Positions 1 to 7,148 of a stretch of DNA of 64,000 nucleotides are shown here, piece after piece (the stretch's first letter is position 1; each line of letters opens with the position of its first letter). The translations under genes were made by a program, and so were the position numbers. The notes beneath the pieces are model-generated. The model was not told the DNA's origin, made no database searches, and worked only from the letters and a program-made list of their open reading frames with translations. Source of the DNA: Photorhabdus luminescens subsp. luminescens (lineage in GTDB: Bacteria > Pseudomonadota > Gammaproteobacteria > Enterobacterales > Enterobacteriaceae). The DNA lies in assembly GCF_001083805.1 (NCBI RefSeq), contig NZ_JXSK01000012.1, positions 1-64,000 of the forward strand, in the 5' to 3' direction.

Positions 1-663
1 CACTCACTTATCCTTAACAGAGAAGCTGGTTCATGGTTTTTCCTCGGTGAGTTGCTGATTAATCTTCCCCTGCCGATAGATCTTCCACAAGAAGAACAAT
101 GTGGACGCTGTGTCGCCTGCATGACAACCTGCCCAACCGGTGCAATTATCGCCCCTTATACTATTGATGCCCGCCGTTGTATTTCCTACCTCACAATTGA
201 ATTAGAAGGCATTATTCCTGAGGAATTTCGTCCACTAATGGGAAATCGTATTTACGGTTGTGATGACTGCCAGACTATTTGTCCTTGGAATCGCTTTTCC
301 CAATTGACAGATGAAGATGATTTTAGCCCTCGTGCAACATTACATACACCAAAGCTATTGGATTTATTCAATTGGAATGAAGAAAAATTCCTACGAATAA
401 CGGAAGGTTCTGCAATTCGCCGCATCGGCTATTTACGCTGGCTACGCAATATTACTGTTGCTTTAGGAAACGCACCCTATCAGTACAATATCATTCTGGC
501 TCTGCAACAGAAACTCGGATTAAACACTATGCTAGATGAACATATTCATTGGGCTATTGAACAGCAAATCATTCGCCGCAAAACGAACACTATTAATGTA
601 CAAACATCACAACAGAAACGACTTATTAGAGCGATAACCAAAGGCTTGCCTAGAGATGCTTAA
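1..663 (+). CDS. queG: Epoxyqueuosine reductase QueG (C-terminal part, 5' end outside window)
   Basis: QueG performs the last step of queuosine synthesis, reducing epoxyqueuosine in tRNA with cobalamin and two [4Fe-4S] clusters. The frame is open from base 1, so the gene begins upstream. Reading from base 1 gives the typical segment HSLILNREAGSWFFLGELL. Both ferredoxin-like cluster motifs are visible: CGRCVACMTTCP (about bases 100-135) and CDDCQTICPWN (about 259-291). The C-terminal HEAT-like helical part follows and the gene ends in TAA at 661-663. In E. coli queG is next to the glyVXY tRNA cluster and orn, and the same neighbours follow here after an inserted islet. The family call is secure; only the N-terminal catalytic half is missing. 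Confidence 0.95.
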   Translation, partial: HSLILNREAGSWFFLGELLINLPLPIDLPQEEQCGRCVACMTTCPTGAIIAPYTIDARRCISYLTIELEGIIPEEFRPLMGNRIYGCDDCQTICPWNRFSQLTDEDDFSPRATLHTPKLLDLFNWNEEKFLRITEGSAIRRIGYLRWLRNITVALGNAPYQYNIILALQQKLGLNTMLDEHIHWAIEQQIIRRKTNTINVQTSQQKRLIRAITKGLPRDA

Positions 664-709
664 TTATTAGCCATCTCTATAACGTATACAAAGATTCAGA
701 TAATTTTCC

Positions 710-718
710 TGTGAATAA
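710..718 (+). promoter_or_regulatory. DnaA box (TGTGAATAA)
   Basis: Matches the complement of the consensus TTATNCACA with N=T. First box of the datA-like locus, 47 bp after the queG stop codon. Confidence 0.65.
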
Positions 719-734
719 AATAAAAACCCCTTGC

Positions 735-766
735 TGATCAATGCGCAAAAAAAGCGCAAGTGATCA
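735..766. other. Imperfect hairpin in datA-like region
   Basis: TGATCA and TGCGC form the left arm, an A7 run the loop, and GCGCA and TGATCA the right arm, with small internal asymmetry. There is no T-run behind it on the + strand, so it is a poor intrinsic terminator for queG. It carries two GATC sites; a third GATC is at about 789. Confidence 0.4.
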
Positions 767-803
767 CTATGACATTTCTTAATAAAGGATCATTCCGAAA
801 AAC

Positions 804-816
804 TATCAACAAGTTA
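804..816 (+). promoter_or_regulatory. IHF-binding site
   Basis: TATCAACAAGTTA is a perfect match to the IHF consensus WATCAANNNNTTR. It lies between the first and second DnaA boxes, as expected for a datA-type nucleoprotein structure. Confidence 0.6.
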
Positions 817-873
817 CAAAATAAATACTCATTTTATAACATTCAAAATCAGGAAAATTCAGACGCAACAGCC

Positions 874-882
874 TGTGGATAA
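874..882 (+). promoter_or_regulatory. DnaA box (TGTGGATAA)
   Basis: Perfect high-affinity box (complement TTATCCACA). It is 66 bp from the next box in the same orientation. Confidence 0.7.
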
Positions 883-939
883 GTCTGTGTGATAATTTTA
901 AAGCATCATACTTATTTACTGAGAAACCAGCTTCCGAGC

Positions 940-948
940 TGTGGATAA
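940..948 (+). promoter_or_regulatory. DnaA box (TGTGGATAA)
   Basis: Second perfect high-affinity box, same orientation as the other two. The rest of the gene-free stretch from here to 1521 is AT-rich and shows only the tRNA-tail repeat and one very short reading frame. Confidence 0.7.
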
Positions 949-1023
949 AAAATAGAAAACTGTACTATGAGGATATAATCCAAAAATCAAATCTAAAGTA
1001 AGCGAGCACAACTATTGAGGAAG

Positions 1024-1038
1024 AAATTTGGAGCGGGA
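1024..1038. repeat. 15-nt copy of the tRNA-Gly 3' end (possible att site or tRNA remnant)
   Basis: AAATTTGGAGCGGGA is identical to the sequence across the 3' end of two of the tRNA-Gly genes (4074-4088 and 4205-4219). It could be the distal attachment repeat of an element that integrated at tRNA-Gly, or the tail of a deleted fourth tRNA copy. The accessory genes lie between this copy and the intact tRNAs. Confidence 0.55.
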
Positions 1039-1117
1039 GATAAATCCTTTGAATATCAGCTAATTCATTGATTTAACAGATATTTTTCCCACGCCTCATT
1101 GACGAAAGGAGTGCATT

Positions 1118-1180
1118 ATGTACTACCTCAAAACGTTTGGCAAGCAGAAGTTGAAAAAATATTTTGCAATTAAAGAATAA
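1118..1180 (+). CDS. Possible 20-aa peptide, unknown
   Basis: A short frame MYYLKTFGKQKLKKYFAIKE follows a good Shine-Dalgarno sequence (AAAGGAG, 7 nt before ATG). It is lysine-rich and has no recognisable domain. It lies alone in AT-rich DNA between the datA-like sites and the FlhE-like gene. It may be a chance frame or the stub of a lost gene; the ribosome site is the only support. Confidence 0.2.
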   Translation: MYYLKTFGKQKLKKYFAIKE

Positions 1181-1521
1181 TACTTTCTTTACCCCCTATA
1201 AATACCACACGATGAACTAAATACAATCAGAATACCAATATCAAAAAAGACAAAAAATCTACAACCAAACAATACCCCTTTAGGCATAAAACATCACACA
1301 ATATCGGTAAAGCCAACGCACAGATTCAGACATTCAGCCAAAGCCTTCGCTTGATCCACTGTTATTCCAGTGAGATTCTTTTTACTTAATCAAGGAGGAT
1401 CTAAACAACCATGAGGAATCAATAAGCAGGCAATTTTCATGTGCGCTAATCATATTGGATGTCGCACCGCTATTGCATGCAGGTAACAGTAAGATAACTA
1501 ACTAGCAATGAGGATTGAAGA

Positions 1522-1953
1522 ATGAAAATATTTACCAAAATTGCAGTAGGTTTTCTAGCGTTAACCACGGCTCAGATCGCCTTTGCCGCTACCAGCACTT
1601 GGTCACAAACGAACCGTGCCCCAAATGTTTATGCTGCCGGCTTCACCAACTCAAATTTCTTTACTACGCCCTCTTCGGTACCGACAAAGGCAACTATCAC
1701 GACAGTATCTTGGAATATCGGTTTATATAACAATGGTGCGACAACTCAGACTTTCAACGTTTGTTACACCCCACGATATTCATCCACCCCATCGCAATGC
1801 CTGGATGTCTCCGGCGCCCTAAATAGCACCACAAATGCCTTTAGCGGCCATGATGCCAAAGGTTCCTTTAGAATTAGCGGGATTCTCAACGGAGGTACTT
1901 ACCCCGTTTACCCGTCCCATTACAATATGATCAAAGTTGATTATCAGTATTAA
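1522..1953 (+). CDS. FlhE-like small exported protein
   Basis: The product is 143 aa and starts with a clear signal peptide (MKIFTKIAVGFLALTTAQIAFA, cleavage after AFA). The mature part has the layout of the FlhE family: a TITTVSW strand, a paired-cysteine segment (CYTPRYSSTPSQCLDVSG), an 'AF' turn, and the end NMIKVDYQY. FlhE is a periplasmic chaperone-like protein coded with flhBA in flagellar loci; here no flagellar gene is near, so this is probably a stand-alone paralogue of unknown role. Start: ATG with AGGA 8 nt upstream. The frame is intact. The gene lies in the islet between queG and the tRNA-Gly genes and is followed by decayed genes. Family assignment is by eye and moderate. Confidence 0.6.
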   Translation: MKIFTKIAVGFLALTTAQIAFAATSTWSQTNRAPNVYAAGFTNSNFFTTPSSVPTKATITTVSWNIGLYNNGATTQTFNVCYTPRYSSTPSQCLDVSGALNSTTNAFSGHDAKGSFRISGILNGGTYPVYPSHYNMIKVDYQY

Positions 1954-2039
1954 GCAACCAGACCTGAAGCCTCATGGCCTCAGGTCATTAATAGGAAAGT
2001 TACTTTAGACAATTTTTTCACGTTCTAAGCACAAACAGT

Positions 2040-2336
2040 ATGTTCTTATCCCTCCGTGGAGTTTCAGACGAATTTATTCCAATAAATGACACTCAGCGAA
2101 CCTACAAAAAACTCCTGATGGGATTTGATGCAATCACCTCTTGCGAGATAAAAGAGCTTTATAAATTCAAAATCACATTAACTCAAATAAACGAGCACGG
2201 CCTCTCTCTCCCTGAGATTTGCCTGATCCATAAAGCATTCAGCGCCTGGGTAAAATTTGATTACGAAAACGCGAGATCGCTTCTAGCCCAATATATTCGA
2301 GCATACCCATCTGATATTGGTTGGGTGACACTTTGA
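2040..2336 (+). CDS. Hypothetical protein, possibly a TPR-protein fragment
   Basis: A 98-aa frame with no signal peptide. Its C-terminal half (HKAFSAWVKFDYENARSLLA then YIRAYPSDI) has the helix-turn-helix spacing of a tetratricopeptide unit (A..W..GDYE.A...L......P.D). Full TPR proteins of this type are several hundred residues long, so this would be a fragment. The frame ends in the middle of a transporter sequence that is read in another frame, which suggests that two broken genes were joined. No Shine-Dalgarno sequence is obvious before 2040. Function is not assignable and it may not be expressed. Confidence 0.35.
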   Translation: MFLSLRGVSDEFIPINDTQRTYKKLLMGFDAITSCEIKELYKFKITLTQINEHGLSLPEICLIHKAFSAWVKFDYENARSLLAQYIRAYPSDIGWVTL

Positions 2337-2824
2337 TCTTTGGCTGTGTTTTAAGCTGGGTTGCTTATAGCGTCTTCTGCAAGAACATTGTGAACCAAAT
2401 CGGCCCGCTACATACCGTTACATACTCCATCCTGGCAGGCGCTATCATGCTGACAACAACGGCTATTTCCACCGGACAAATGAGTTTATCTGCAATACAT
2501 GCATTATCCATGACTGATCTCTACAGCTTACTTTATCTCGGCGCAGTCGGTTCAGCAGTGGCCTATATCTGGTATTACGACGGAATCCAAAAAATTGGCT
2601 CCACTCGCTCTGGCGTATTCATCGCGCTTAACCCTTTGACCGCTGTATTGCTCGGCGCAGTACTATTAGATGAGAGATTAACATTCCCAATGTTTATCGG
2701 AGGCGCTTTCATAATCGGAGGTATCCTGATCTGCAACAAGAGAGCAACCAGTAAAAAACTTATTCCACACGAATCTAAACCTGGGATCAACCATATGATG
2801 AAAACAAAGAGTTACAGGAGATAA
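2321..2824 (+). pseudogene. EamA/DMT-family transporter, C-terminal half only
   Basis: The translation carries one complete EamA repeat with five membrane helices: FGCVLSWVAYSVF, LHTVTYSILAGAIML, LYLGAVGSAVAYIWYY, SGVFIALNPLTAVLLGAVLL, FIGGAFIIGGILI. Normal EamA transporters have about 300 aa and ten helices in two repeats; here only the second repeat remains (167 aa, from a TTG without a convincing ribosome site). The upstream half is replaced by an unrelated frame that overlaps it by 16 bases. The substrate cannot be told. It is very likely inactive. Confidence 0.7.
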
Positions 2825-3159
2825 ACCAGAAATTTCCCCTTATCGACACTTTGGTACAGAACAGAAGCGTCGATTTTACAGAGACCTGATGGCTAGCCTG
2901 ATTTTTGAACTTAAAAACCGTGAATGTAAGAAATTTCAATGGATATTTGCATATCAAAAATGGGAGCGGAGAAATGCAACTCACAAACCATCTCTAACAA
3001 GCAAAAAAATAATAATTTTTCCTACATTACCTCATGCCAATAGACTTGCTTGTTCTACTTTTACAAAATCGGCATTTGCTTAATTTGCTCAGTCATTTTA
3101 CAATCAATTTATTGACTTTTTATAGTCTATATTTAGTCTTTTTTGATGTGAGGGATTCT
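2825..3159. other. Gene-free AT-rich stretch before the toxin-antitoxin pair
   Basis: No credible gene is seen. TTGACT (about 3112) is a possible -35 element. Close to it lie short repeats of AGTC (GACT-N7-AGTC followed by another AGTC), a possible operator for autoregulation by the antitoxin; this is a weak observation. A sequence resembling the tRNA-Gly tail (TGGGAGCGGAGA) is near 2959. Confidence 0.3.
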
Positions 3160-3435
3160 ATGCGTTATTCAGAACAAATTAAACCTATCAGTTACCTTAA
3201 AGCCAATGCAGCTACGGTGATGACGACACTCTCTGAGTCCCGCTCACCGATGATTATTACACAAAATGGCGAAGCAAAAGCGGTGATCCAGGATATTGCT
3301 TCTTATGAACAGATTCAGGAAACTATGGCGTTGTTAAAGATTTTAGCTTTAGGACAACAGCAGGTTAAAGCGGGCGAAATCACTCCGGTAAAGGATGTGG
3401 TTCAACGTTTAAAGAATAAAAGAAAGTTTTCCTAA
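3160..3435 (+). CDS. Antitoxin of the Phd/YefM family
   Basis: The product is 91 aa from ATG 3160. The N-terminus is typical of Phd/YefM DNA-binding antitoxins: MRYSEQIKPISYLKANA, then LSESRSPMIITQNGEAKAVI and a DIASYEQIQE helix. The C-terminal part is charged and would wrap the toxin. The frame extends further upstream, but ATG 3160 follows AGGGA and matches where family members start. It overlaps the toxin gene by one base (TAATG), so the two are translationally coupled. The pair would be autoregulated through this protein. Family is confident; no named pair is recognised. Confidence 0.88.
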   Translation: MRYSEQIKPISYLKANAATVMTTLSESRSPMIITQNGEAKAVIQDIASYEQIQETMALLKILALGQQQVKAGEITPVKDVVQRLKNKRKFS

Positions 3436-3761
3436 TGCCATATCAGGTGGTACTGACTAAAGATGCCGAGGCGGATTTAGAGGATATCTACGATTACATT
3501 GTCGAAAATGACAGTTCAGGGAAAGCCGATTATGTATTGGATCAGTTGCTGAAAACAGCAAACAACTTGGCTAACTTTCCTGAAAAAGGCAATTATCCCA
3601 AGGAGTTGCAGGAGCTAGGGATCCGCGATTTTCGCCAAACATTTTTTAAATCTTATCGGGTCATTTATCAGCTCATTGGTCAACAGGTGGTGATTTTTGT
3701 AATTGCCGATGGTCGGCGGGATATGCAAACCCTGCTTATGCGCCGGTTGCTGAATGGTTAG
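3435..3761 (+). CDS. Toxin of the RelE/ParE superfamily
   Basis: The product is 108 aa, usual for the family. It shows the ParE/RelE pattern: an initial strand (YQVVLTKDAEADLEDIYDYI), two helices, the middle segment NFPEKGNYPKELQELGIRDF, the strand YRVIYQLIGQQVVIFVIADG, and a basic C-terminus (MRRLLNG). ParE members poison gyrase and RelE members cleave mRNA on the ribosome; sequence alone does not decide, though the long helical start and 'YRVIY' are more ParE-like. It is coded directly behind its antitoxin with a one-base overlap and is the last protein gene before the tRNA-Gly cluster. Confidence 0.87.
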   Translation: MPYQVVLTKDAEADLEDIYDYIVENDSSGKADYVLDQLLKTANNLANFPEKGNYPKELQELGIRDFRQTFFKSYRVIYQLIGQQVVIFVIADGRRDMQTLLMRRLLNG

Positions 3762-3937
3762 ATTTTCCCTGTATGTATTACGTTATCAAACAATGGATAT
3801 GAAACTCACAAGTTAAATACAAAAAATTTACCAATAACCCAGACGATGTTTACAACATCATGCAACATGTTTATCACGTGAAAATAGGACTGGCAAAGGA
3901 GAAGGATATTTAGGTTATCGACATGATAAGGAAGACT

Positions 3938-4013
<76 letters not shown>

Positions 4014-4078
4014 ATTACTGACTGGTGATAACCTGAAATGATACATTAATTCCAAGATATCAATTGCGAATCTAAATT

Positions 4079-4154
<76 letters not shown>

Positions 4155-4209
4155 GTCACTAACTGGCTAATAATAACCAGAAATAACACACTAATTCCAA
4201 ATCAAAATT

Positions 4210-4285
<76 letters not shown>

Positions 4286-4342
4286 ATATCTTTTAGTACG
4301 CCATCCATACCTTATGAAATTCTTCATCGGTATGGGGAGCGC

Positions 4343-4370
4343 ATTATACGAAAAATCGTTGCGCCCGCAA
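4343..4370 (-). promoter_or_regulatory. Promoter of the tRNA-Gly operon
   Basis: On the minus strand TTGCGG, a 16-bp spacer, and a perfect TATAAT are followed by the GC-rich discriminator GCGCTCCCC. That discriminator is typical of stringently controlled stable-RNA promoters. It lies about 55 bp before the first tRNA. Confidence 0.75.
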
Positions 4371-4459
4371 GCCTTTCAACGCAAAAAAACAAATTTTCCG
4401 GTCAAATGACGATTTAAAAGCCAAATTAGGTTAATTAATCGTCACTAAAATTCTTTAAC

Positions 4460-5005
4460 TCACCGTTGAATAAAATGCTCCCGATAATAGGCTAACTCAG
4501 CAACTGATTCACGGATATCATCCAGCGCCTGATGAGTATTCTGTTTCTTAAATCCAGCAAGGATTTCCGGCTTCCAGCGACGGGCTAATTCCTTAAGCGT
4601 GCTGACATCCAGGTAGCGGTAATGAAAATAAGCCTCCAATTCTGGCATATAACGGAACAAAAAACGCCGATCCTGACTAACGCTGTTACCACAAATGGGG
4701 GAAGCACCTGCCGGAACCCATTCTTCCAAAAATTCAATCGTCGCCTTCTCTGCCTCACGATCATCAATTTTACTTGCTTTAACACGTTCAACCAGCCCAC
4801 TGCCCGTATGGGTGCGCACATTCCATTTATCCATCAGAGCAAGTTGTTCATCAGACTGATGAACCGCAATGACAGGCCCTTCCGCCAGGATATTCAGATT
4901 TGCATCGGTGACAATTGTCGCAATTTCAATAATGCGATCCCGCTCTGGATCTAAGCCCGTCATTTCTAGATCTATCCAGATAAGATTGTGCTCACTTTTT
5001 GACAT
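4460..5005 (-). CDS. orn: Oligoribonuclease
   Basis: Orn is a DEDDh-family 3'-5' exoribonuclease that removes 2-5-nt RNA fragments (and pGpG) to mononucleotides in the cytoplasm. The product is 181 aa, the E. coli length. Exo motif I is [11 protein letters not shown] with D12 and E14; motif II with [12 protein letters not shown] follows; motif [14 protein letters not shown] carries the catalytic His and Asp. ATG start at 5003-5005. It is divergent from rsgA, with only about 95 bp between, and lies upstream of the tRNA-Gly operon on the same strand. Confidence 0.97.
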   Translation of the reverse strand: MSKSEHNLIWIDLEMTGLDPERDRIIEIATIVTDANLNILAEGPVIAVHQSDEQLALMDKWNVRTHTGSGLVERVKASKIDDREAEKATIEFLEEWVPAGASPICGNSVSQDRRFLFRYMPELEAYFHYRYLDVSTLKELARRWKPEILAGFKKQNTHQALDDIRESVAELAYYREHFIQR

Positions 5006-5099
5006 GTTATATCCTAGATTGGAGAGATAGTTCTTATTAATGGTGTATCATAGCGCTTTTAAGCAATAACAGCGATAAGAGTGGAACAAGTGAGGTTCG

Positions 5100-6155
5100 G
5101 TGTCTAAGCATAAACTATCCAAAGGCCAGCAACGGCGAGTACAGGCAAATCATCAACGTAGGTTGAAAAAACAGGATAATAAACCTGAAATGGATGATAG
5201 CCAATTAGGTGAACCTCAGGAAGGGCTTGTTATCAGCCGTTTCGGCCAACATGCTGATGTCGAGGCAGCAGACGGTTCTATACAACGCTGTAATATTCGC
5301 AGAACTATCCGCTCATTGGTAACGGGCGATCGGGTGGTATGGCGTCCTTCGCTGCAAACACAAACTGATGTTAAAGTGAATGGTATTGTTGAAGCCGTTC
5401 ACGAACGAACTTCCGTACTCACGCGGCCTGACTATTATGATGGCATTAAACCTATCGCCGCCAATATTGACCAGATAGTGATTGTGTCAGCCATTCTTCC
5501 TGAGCTATCACTGAATATTATCGATCGTTACCTTGTTGCCTGTGAAACACTGGGCATTAAGCCATTAATTGTACTGAATAAAATTGACCTACTGGACGAA
5601 GAAAGCCGTGAATGGGTCAACGAAATCATGTCCACATACCACAACATTGGTTACAGAGTATTGAAGCTATCAAGTCATACTGGCGAAGGTATGGAAGAAT
5701 TAACGAAAATTCTCGCAGGTCGAATCACTATTTTTGCCGGTCAGTCTGGTGTAGGTAAATCAAGTTTACTCAACACACTCCTGCCAGAAGATGAAGAAGA
5801 GATTCTGGTCAATCAGGTTTCAGATGTTTCCGGTTTAGGTCAGCACACCACCACGGCATCCCGCCTTTATCATTTCCCGCATGGCGGTGATGTTATTGAT
5901 TCTCCCGGTGTTCGGGAATTTGGCCTCTGGCATTTAACACCGGAGCAGATAACTCAGGGTTTTATCGAATTCCGTGATTATCTGGGCGGTTGTAAATTCC
6001 GTGATTGTAAACATCGGGATGATCCAGAGTGCGCATTACGAAAAGCGGTAGAAAATAATGAAATAACCCAAGAACGTTTTGAGAATTATCACCGCATTCT
6101 CGACAGTATGGATCAAATTAAACCACGCAAAAATTTTACAGATAACGATAGCTAA
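5100..6155 (+). CDS. rsgA: Ribosome small-subunit-dependent GTPase RsgA
   Basis: RsgA is a circularly permuted GTPase that checks late 30S maturation. The product is 351 aa from GTG, matching the N-terminus [20 protein letters not shown] of the family. It has an OB fold (about 45-110), then the permuted G motifs: G4 NKID (about 160), G1 GQSGVGKSS (about 216), G3 DSPG (about 265). The C-terminal zinc knuckle contains [14 protein letters not shown]. It is the first gene of rsgA-psd-mscM, 73 bp before psd. Confidence 0.97.
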   Translation: MSKHKLSKGQQRRVQANHQRRLKKQDNKPEMDDSQLGEPQEGLVISRFGQHADVEAADGSIQRCNIRRTIRSLVTGDRVVWRPSLQTQTDVKVNGIVEAVHERTSVLTRPDYYDGIKPIAANIDQIVIVSAILPELSLNIIDRYLVACETLGIKPLIVLNKIDLLDEESREWVNEIMSTYHNIGYRVLKLSSHTGEGMEELTKILAGRITIFAGQSGVGKSSLLNTLLPEDEEEILVNQVSDVSGLGQHTTTASRLYHFPHGGDVIDSPGVREFGLWHLTPEQITQGFIEFRDYLGGCKFRDCKHRDDPECALRKAVENNEITQERFENYHRILDSMDQIKPRKNFTDNDS

Positions 6156-6228
6156 CTGACATCAAATGAAAGGGCGGGTACAATGACGCCTTTTGTCTAA
6201 TTTTGCCAATAGAATCCAAGAGGTTGAC

Positions 6229-7122
6229 GTGCTGGATAACATTAAAATCAGGTTGCAATATTTACTGCCTAAACAGGGGATAACTCATTTGGCAGGCTGG
6301 TTTGCTAACAAAAAAGCTGGCTGGTTGACTCAACTGGCAATCAAGGCGTTTGCCCGTGTTTATAAAGTGGATATGAATGAAGCGAAAGCGCCCGAGTTCT
6401 CAGCATACACCACATTTAATGAGTTCTTCATCCGCTCACTAAAAGATGATATTCGCCCAATCGTCAGCAATGAACACCAATTAGCGCTACCTGCTGATGG
6501 TACTATCAGCCAGTTAGGCAATATCCGAACCTACCAGATCCTTCAGGCCAAAGGGCATCACTACACGCTTGAAGCTCTACTCGCCGGCAATCATCAGTTA
6601 GCAGAGATATTCCGTGATGGGCAGTTTGTAACGACTTACTTATCACCTAAAGATTATCACCGTGTACATATGCCTTGCGATGGATTACTAAAAGAGATGA
6701 TCTATGTCCCAGGCGATCTATTCTCTGTCAATCCATTGACTGCCGCCAACGTACCAAATCTGTTTGCTCGGAACGAAAGAGTCATTTGTCTGTTTGATAC
6801 TCAATTTGGGCCCATGATACAGATTCTGGTTGGTGCAACCATCGTCGGCAGTATTGAAATGACTTGGTGTGGTACGGTTACACCACCACGGGAAGGCATT
6901 ATCAAACGTTGGACTTACCCCGAAGCCGGTGCAACTGGTGCAATTTCTTTCAAAAAAGGTGAAGAAATGGGGCGTTTCAAATTGGGTTCTACCGTCGTTA
7001 ACCTGTTTGCACCAAATCAGATACAGTTAGCCGGGCATTTGAGCAGTGGCTCAACAACCCGCATGGGTGAACTGCTAGCCCAAGCTATCATGCCTGACGA
7101 ATCCACTGACAACATAAGCTAA
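6229..7122 (+). CDS. psd: Phosphatidylserine decarboxylase proenzyme
   Basis: Psd converts phosphatidylserine to phosphatidylethanolamine at the inner membrane. It cleaves itself at the LGST motif (in [12 protein letters not shown]) so that the serine becomes the pyruvoyl cofactor; the motif is intact. The conserved segment [18 protein letters not shown] is also present. I chose GTG 6229, preceded by AGAGG, because the product then begins [15 protein letters not shown] like other Psd proteins; an earlier in-frame TTG at 6193 would add 12 residues. At 297 aa it is shorter at the C-terminus than E. coli Psd (322 aa), where the tail is poorly conserved. Confidence 0.95.
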   Translation: MLDNIKIRLQYLLPKQGITHLAGWFANKKAGWLTQLAIKAFARVYKVDMNEAKAPEFSAYTTFNEFFIRSLKDDIRPIVSNEHQLALPADGTISQLGNIRTYQILQAKGHHYTLEALLAGNHQLAEIFRDGQFVTTYLSPKDYHRVHMPCDGLLKEMIYVPGDLFSVNPLTAANVPNLFARNERVICLFDTQFGPMIQILVGATIVGSIEMTWCGTVTPPREGIIKRWTYPEAGATGAISFKKGEEMGRFKLGSTVVNLFAPNQIQLAGHLSSGSTTRMGELLAQAIMPDESTDNIS

Positions 7123-7148
7123 TCCCTTGCCAAAGAGAGCCCTTTATC

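Larger units (their letters stand above)
706..948. promoter_or_regulatory. datA: datA-like DnaA-titration/hydrolysis locus
   Basis: This gene-free stretch directly after queG holds three matches to the DnaA box TGTGNATAA, all in the same orientation (710-718, 874-882, 940-948), and a perfect IHF consensus (804-816) between the first and second. In E. coli the noncoding region between queG and glyVXY is datA, where DnaA boxes and IHF promote hydrolysis of ATP-DnaA. Location, box orientation and IHF site all fit. What is seen is the sites; the function is inferred from synteny. Confidence 0.7.

Noticed and set aside
1411-1425. Very strong ribosome site (AAGGAGG at about 1391) before ATG-AGG-AAT-CAA-TAA
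   Set aside because: It would give a four-residue peptide; more likely the stub of a lost gene start than a gene.
2889-3083. 64-aa frame before the antitoxin gene
   Set aside because: No ribosome site, low-complexity composition, no recognisable domain, and it runs into the promoter area of the toxin-antitoxin pair.
3034-3159. Longer N-terminus for the antitoxin
   Set aside because: The upstream 42 codons are hydrophobic and AT-rich, unlike any Phd/YefM protein, and contain the promoter-like TTGACT.
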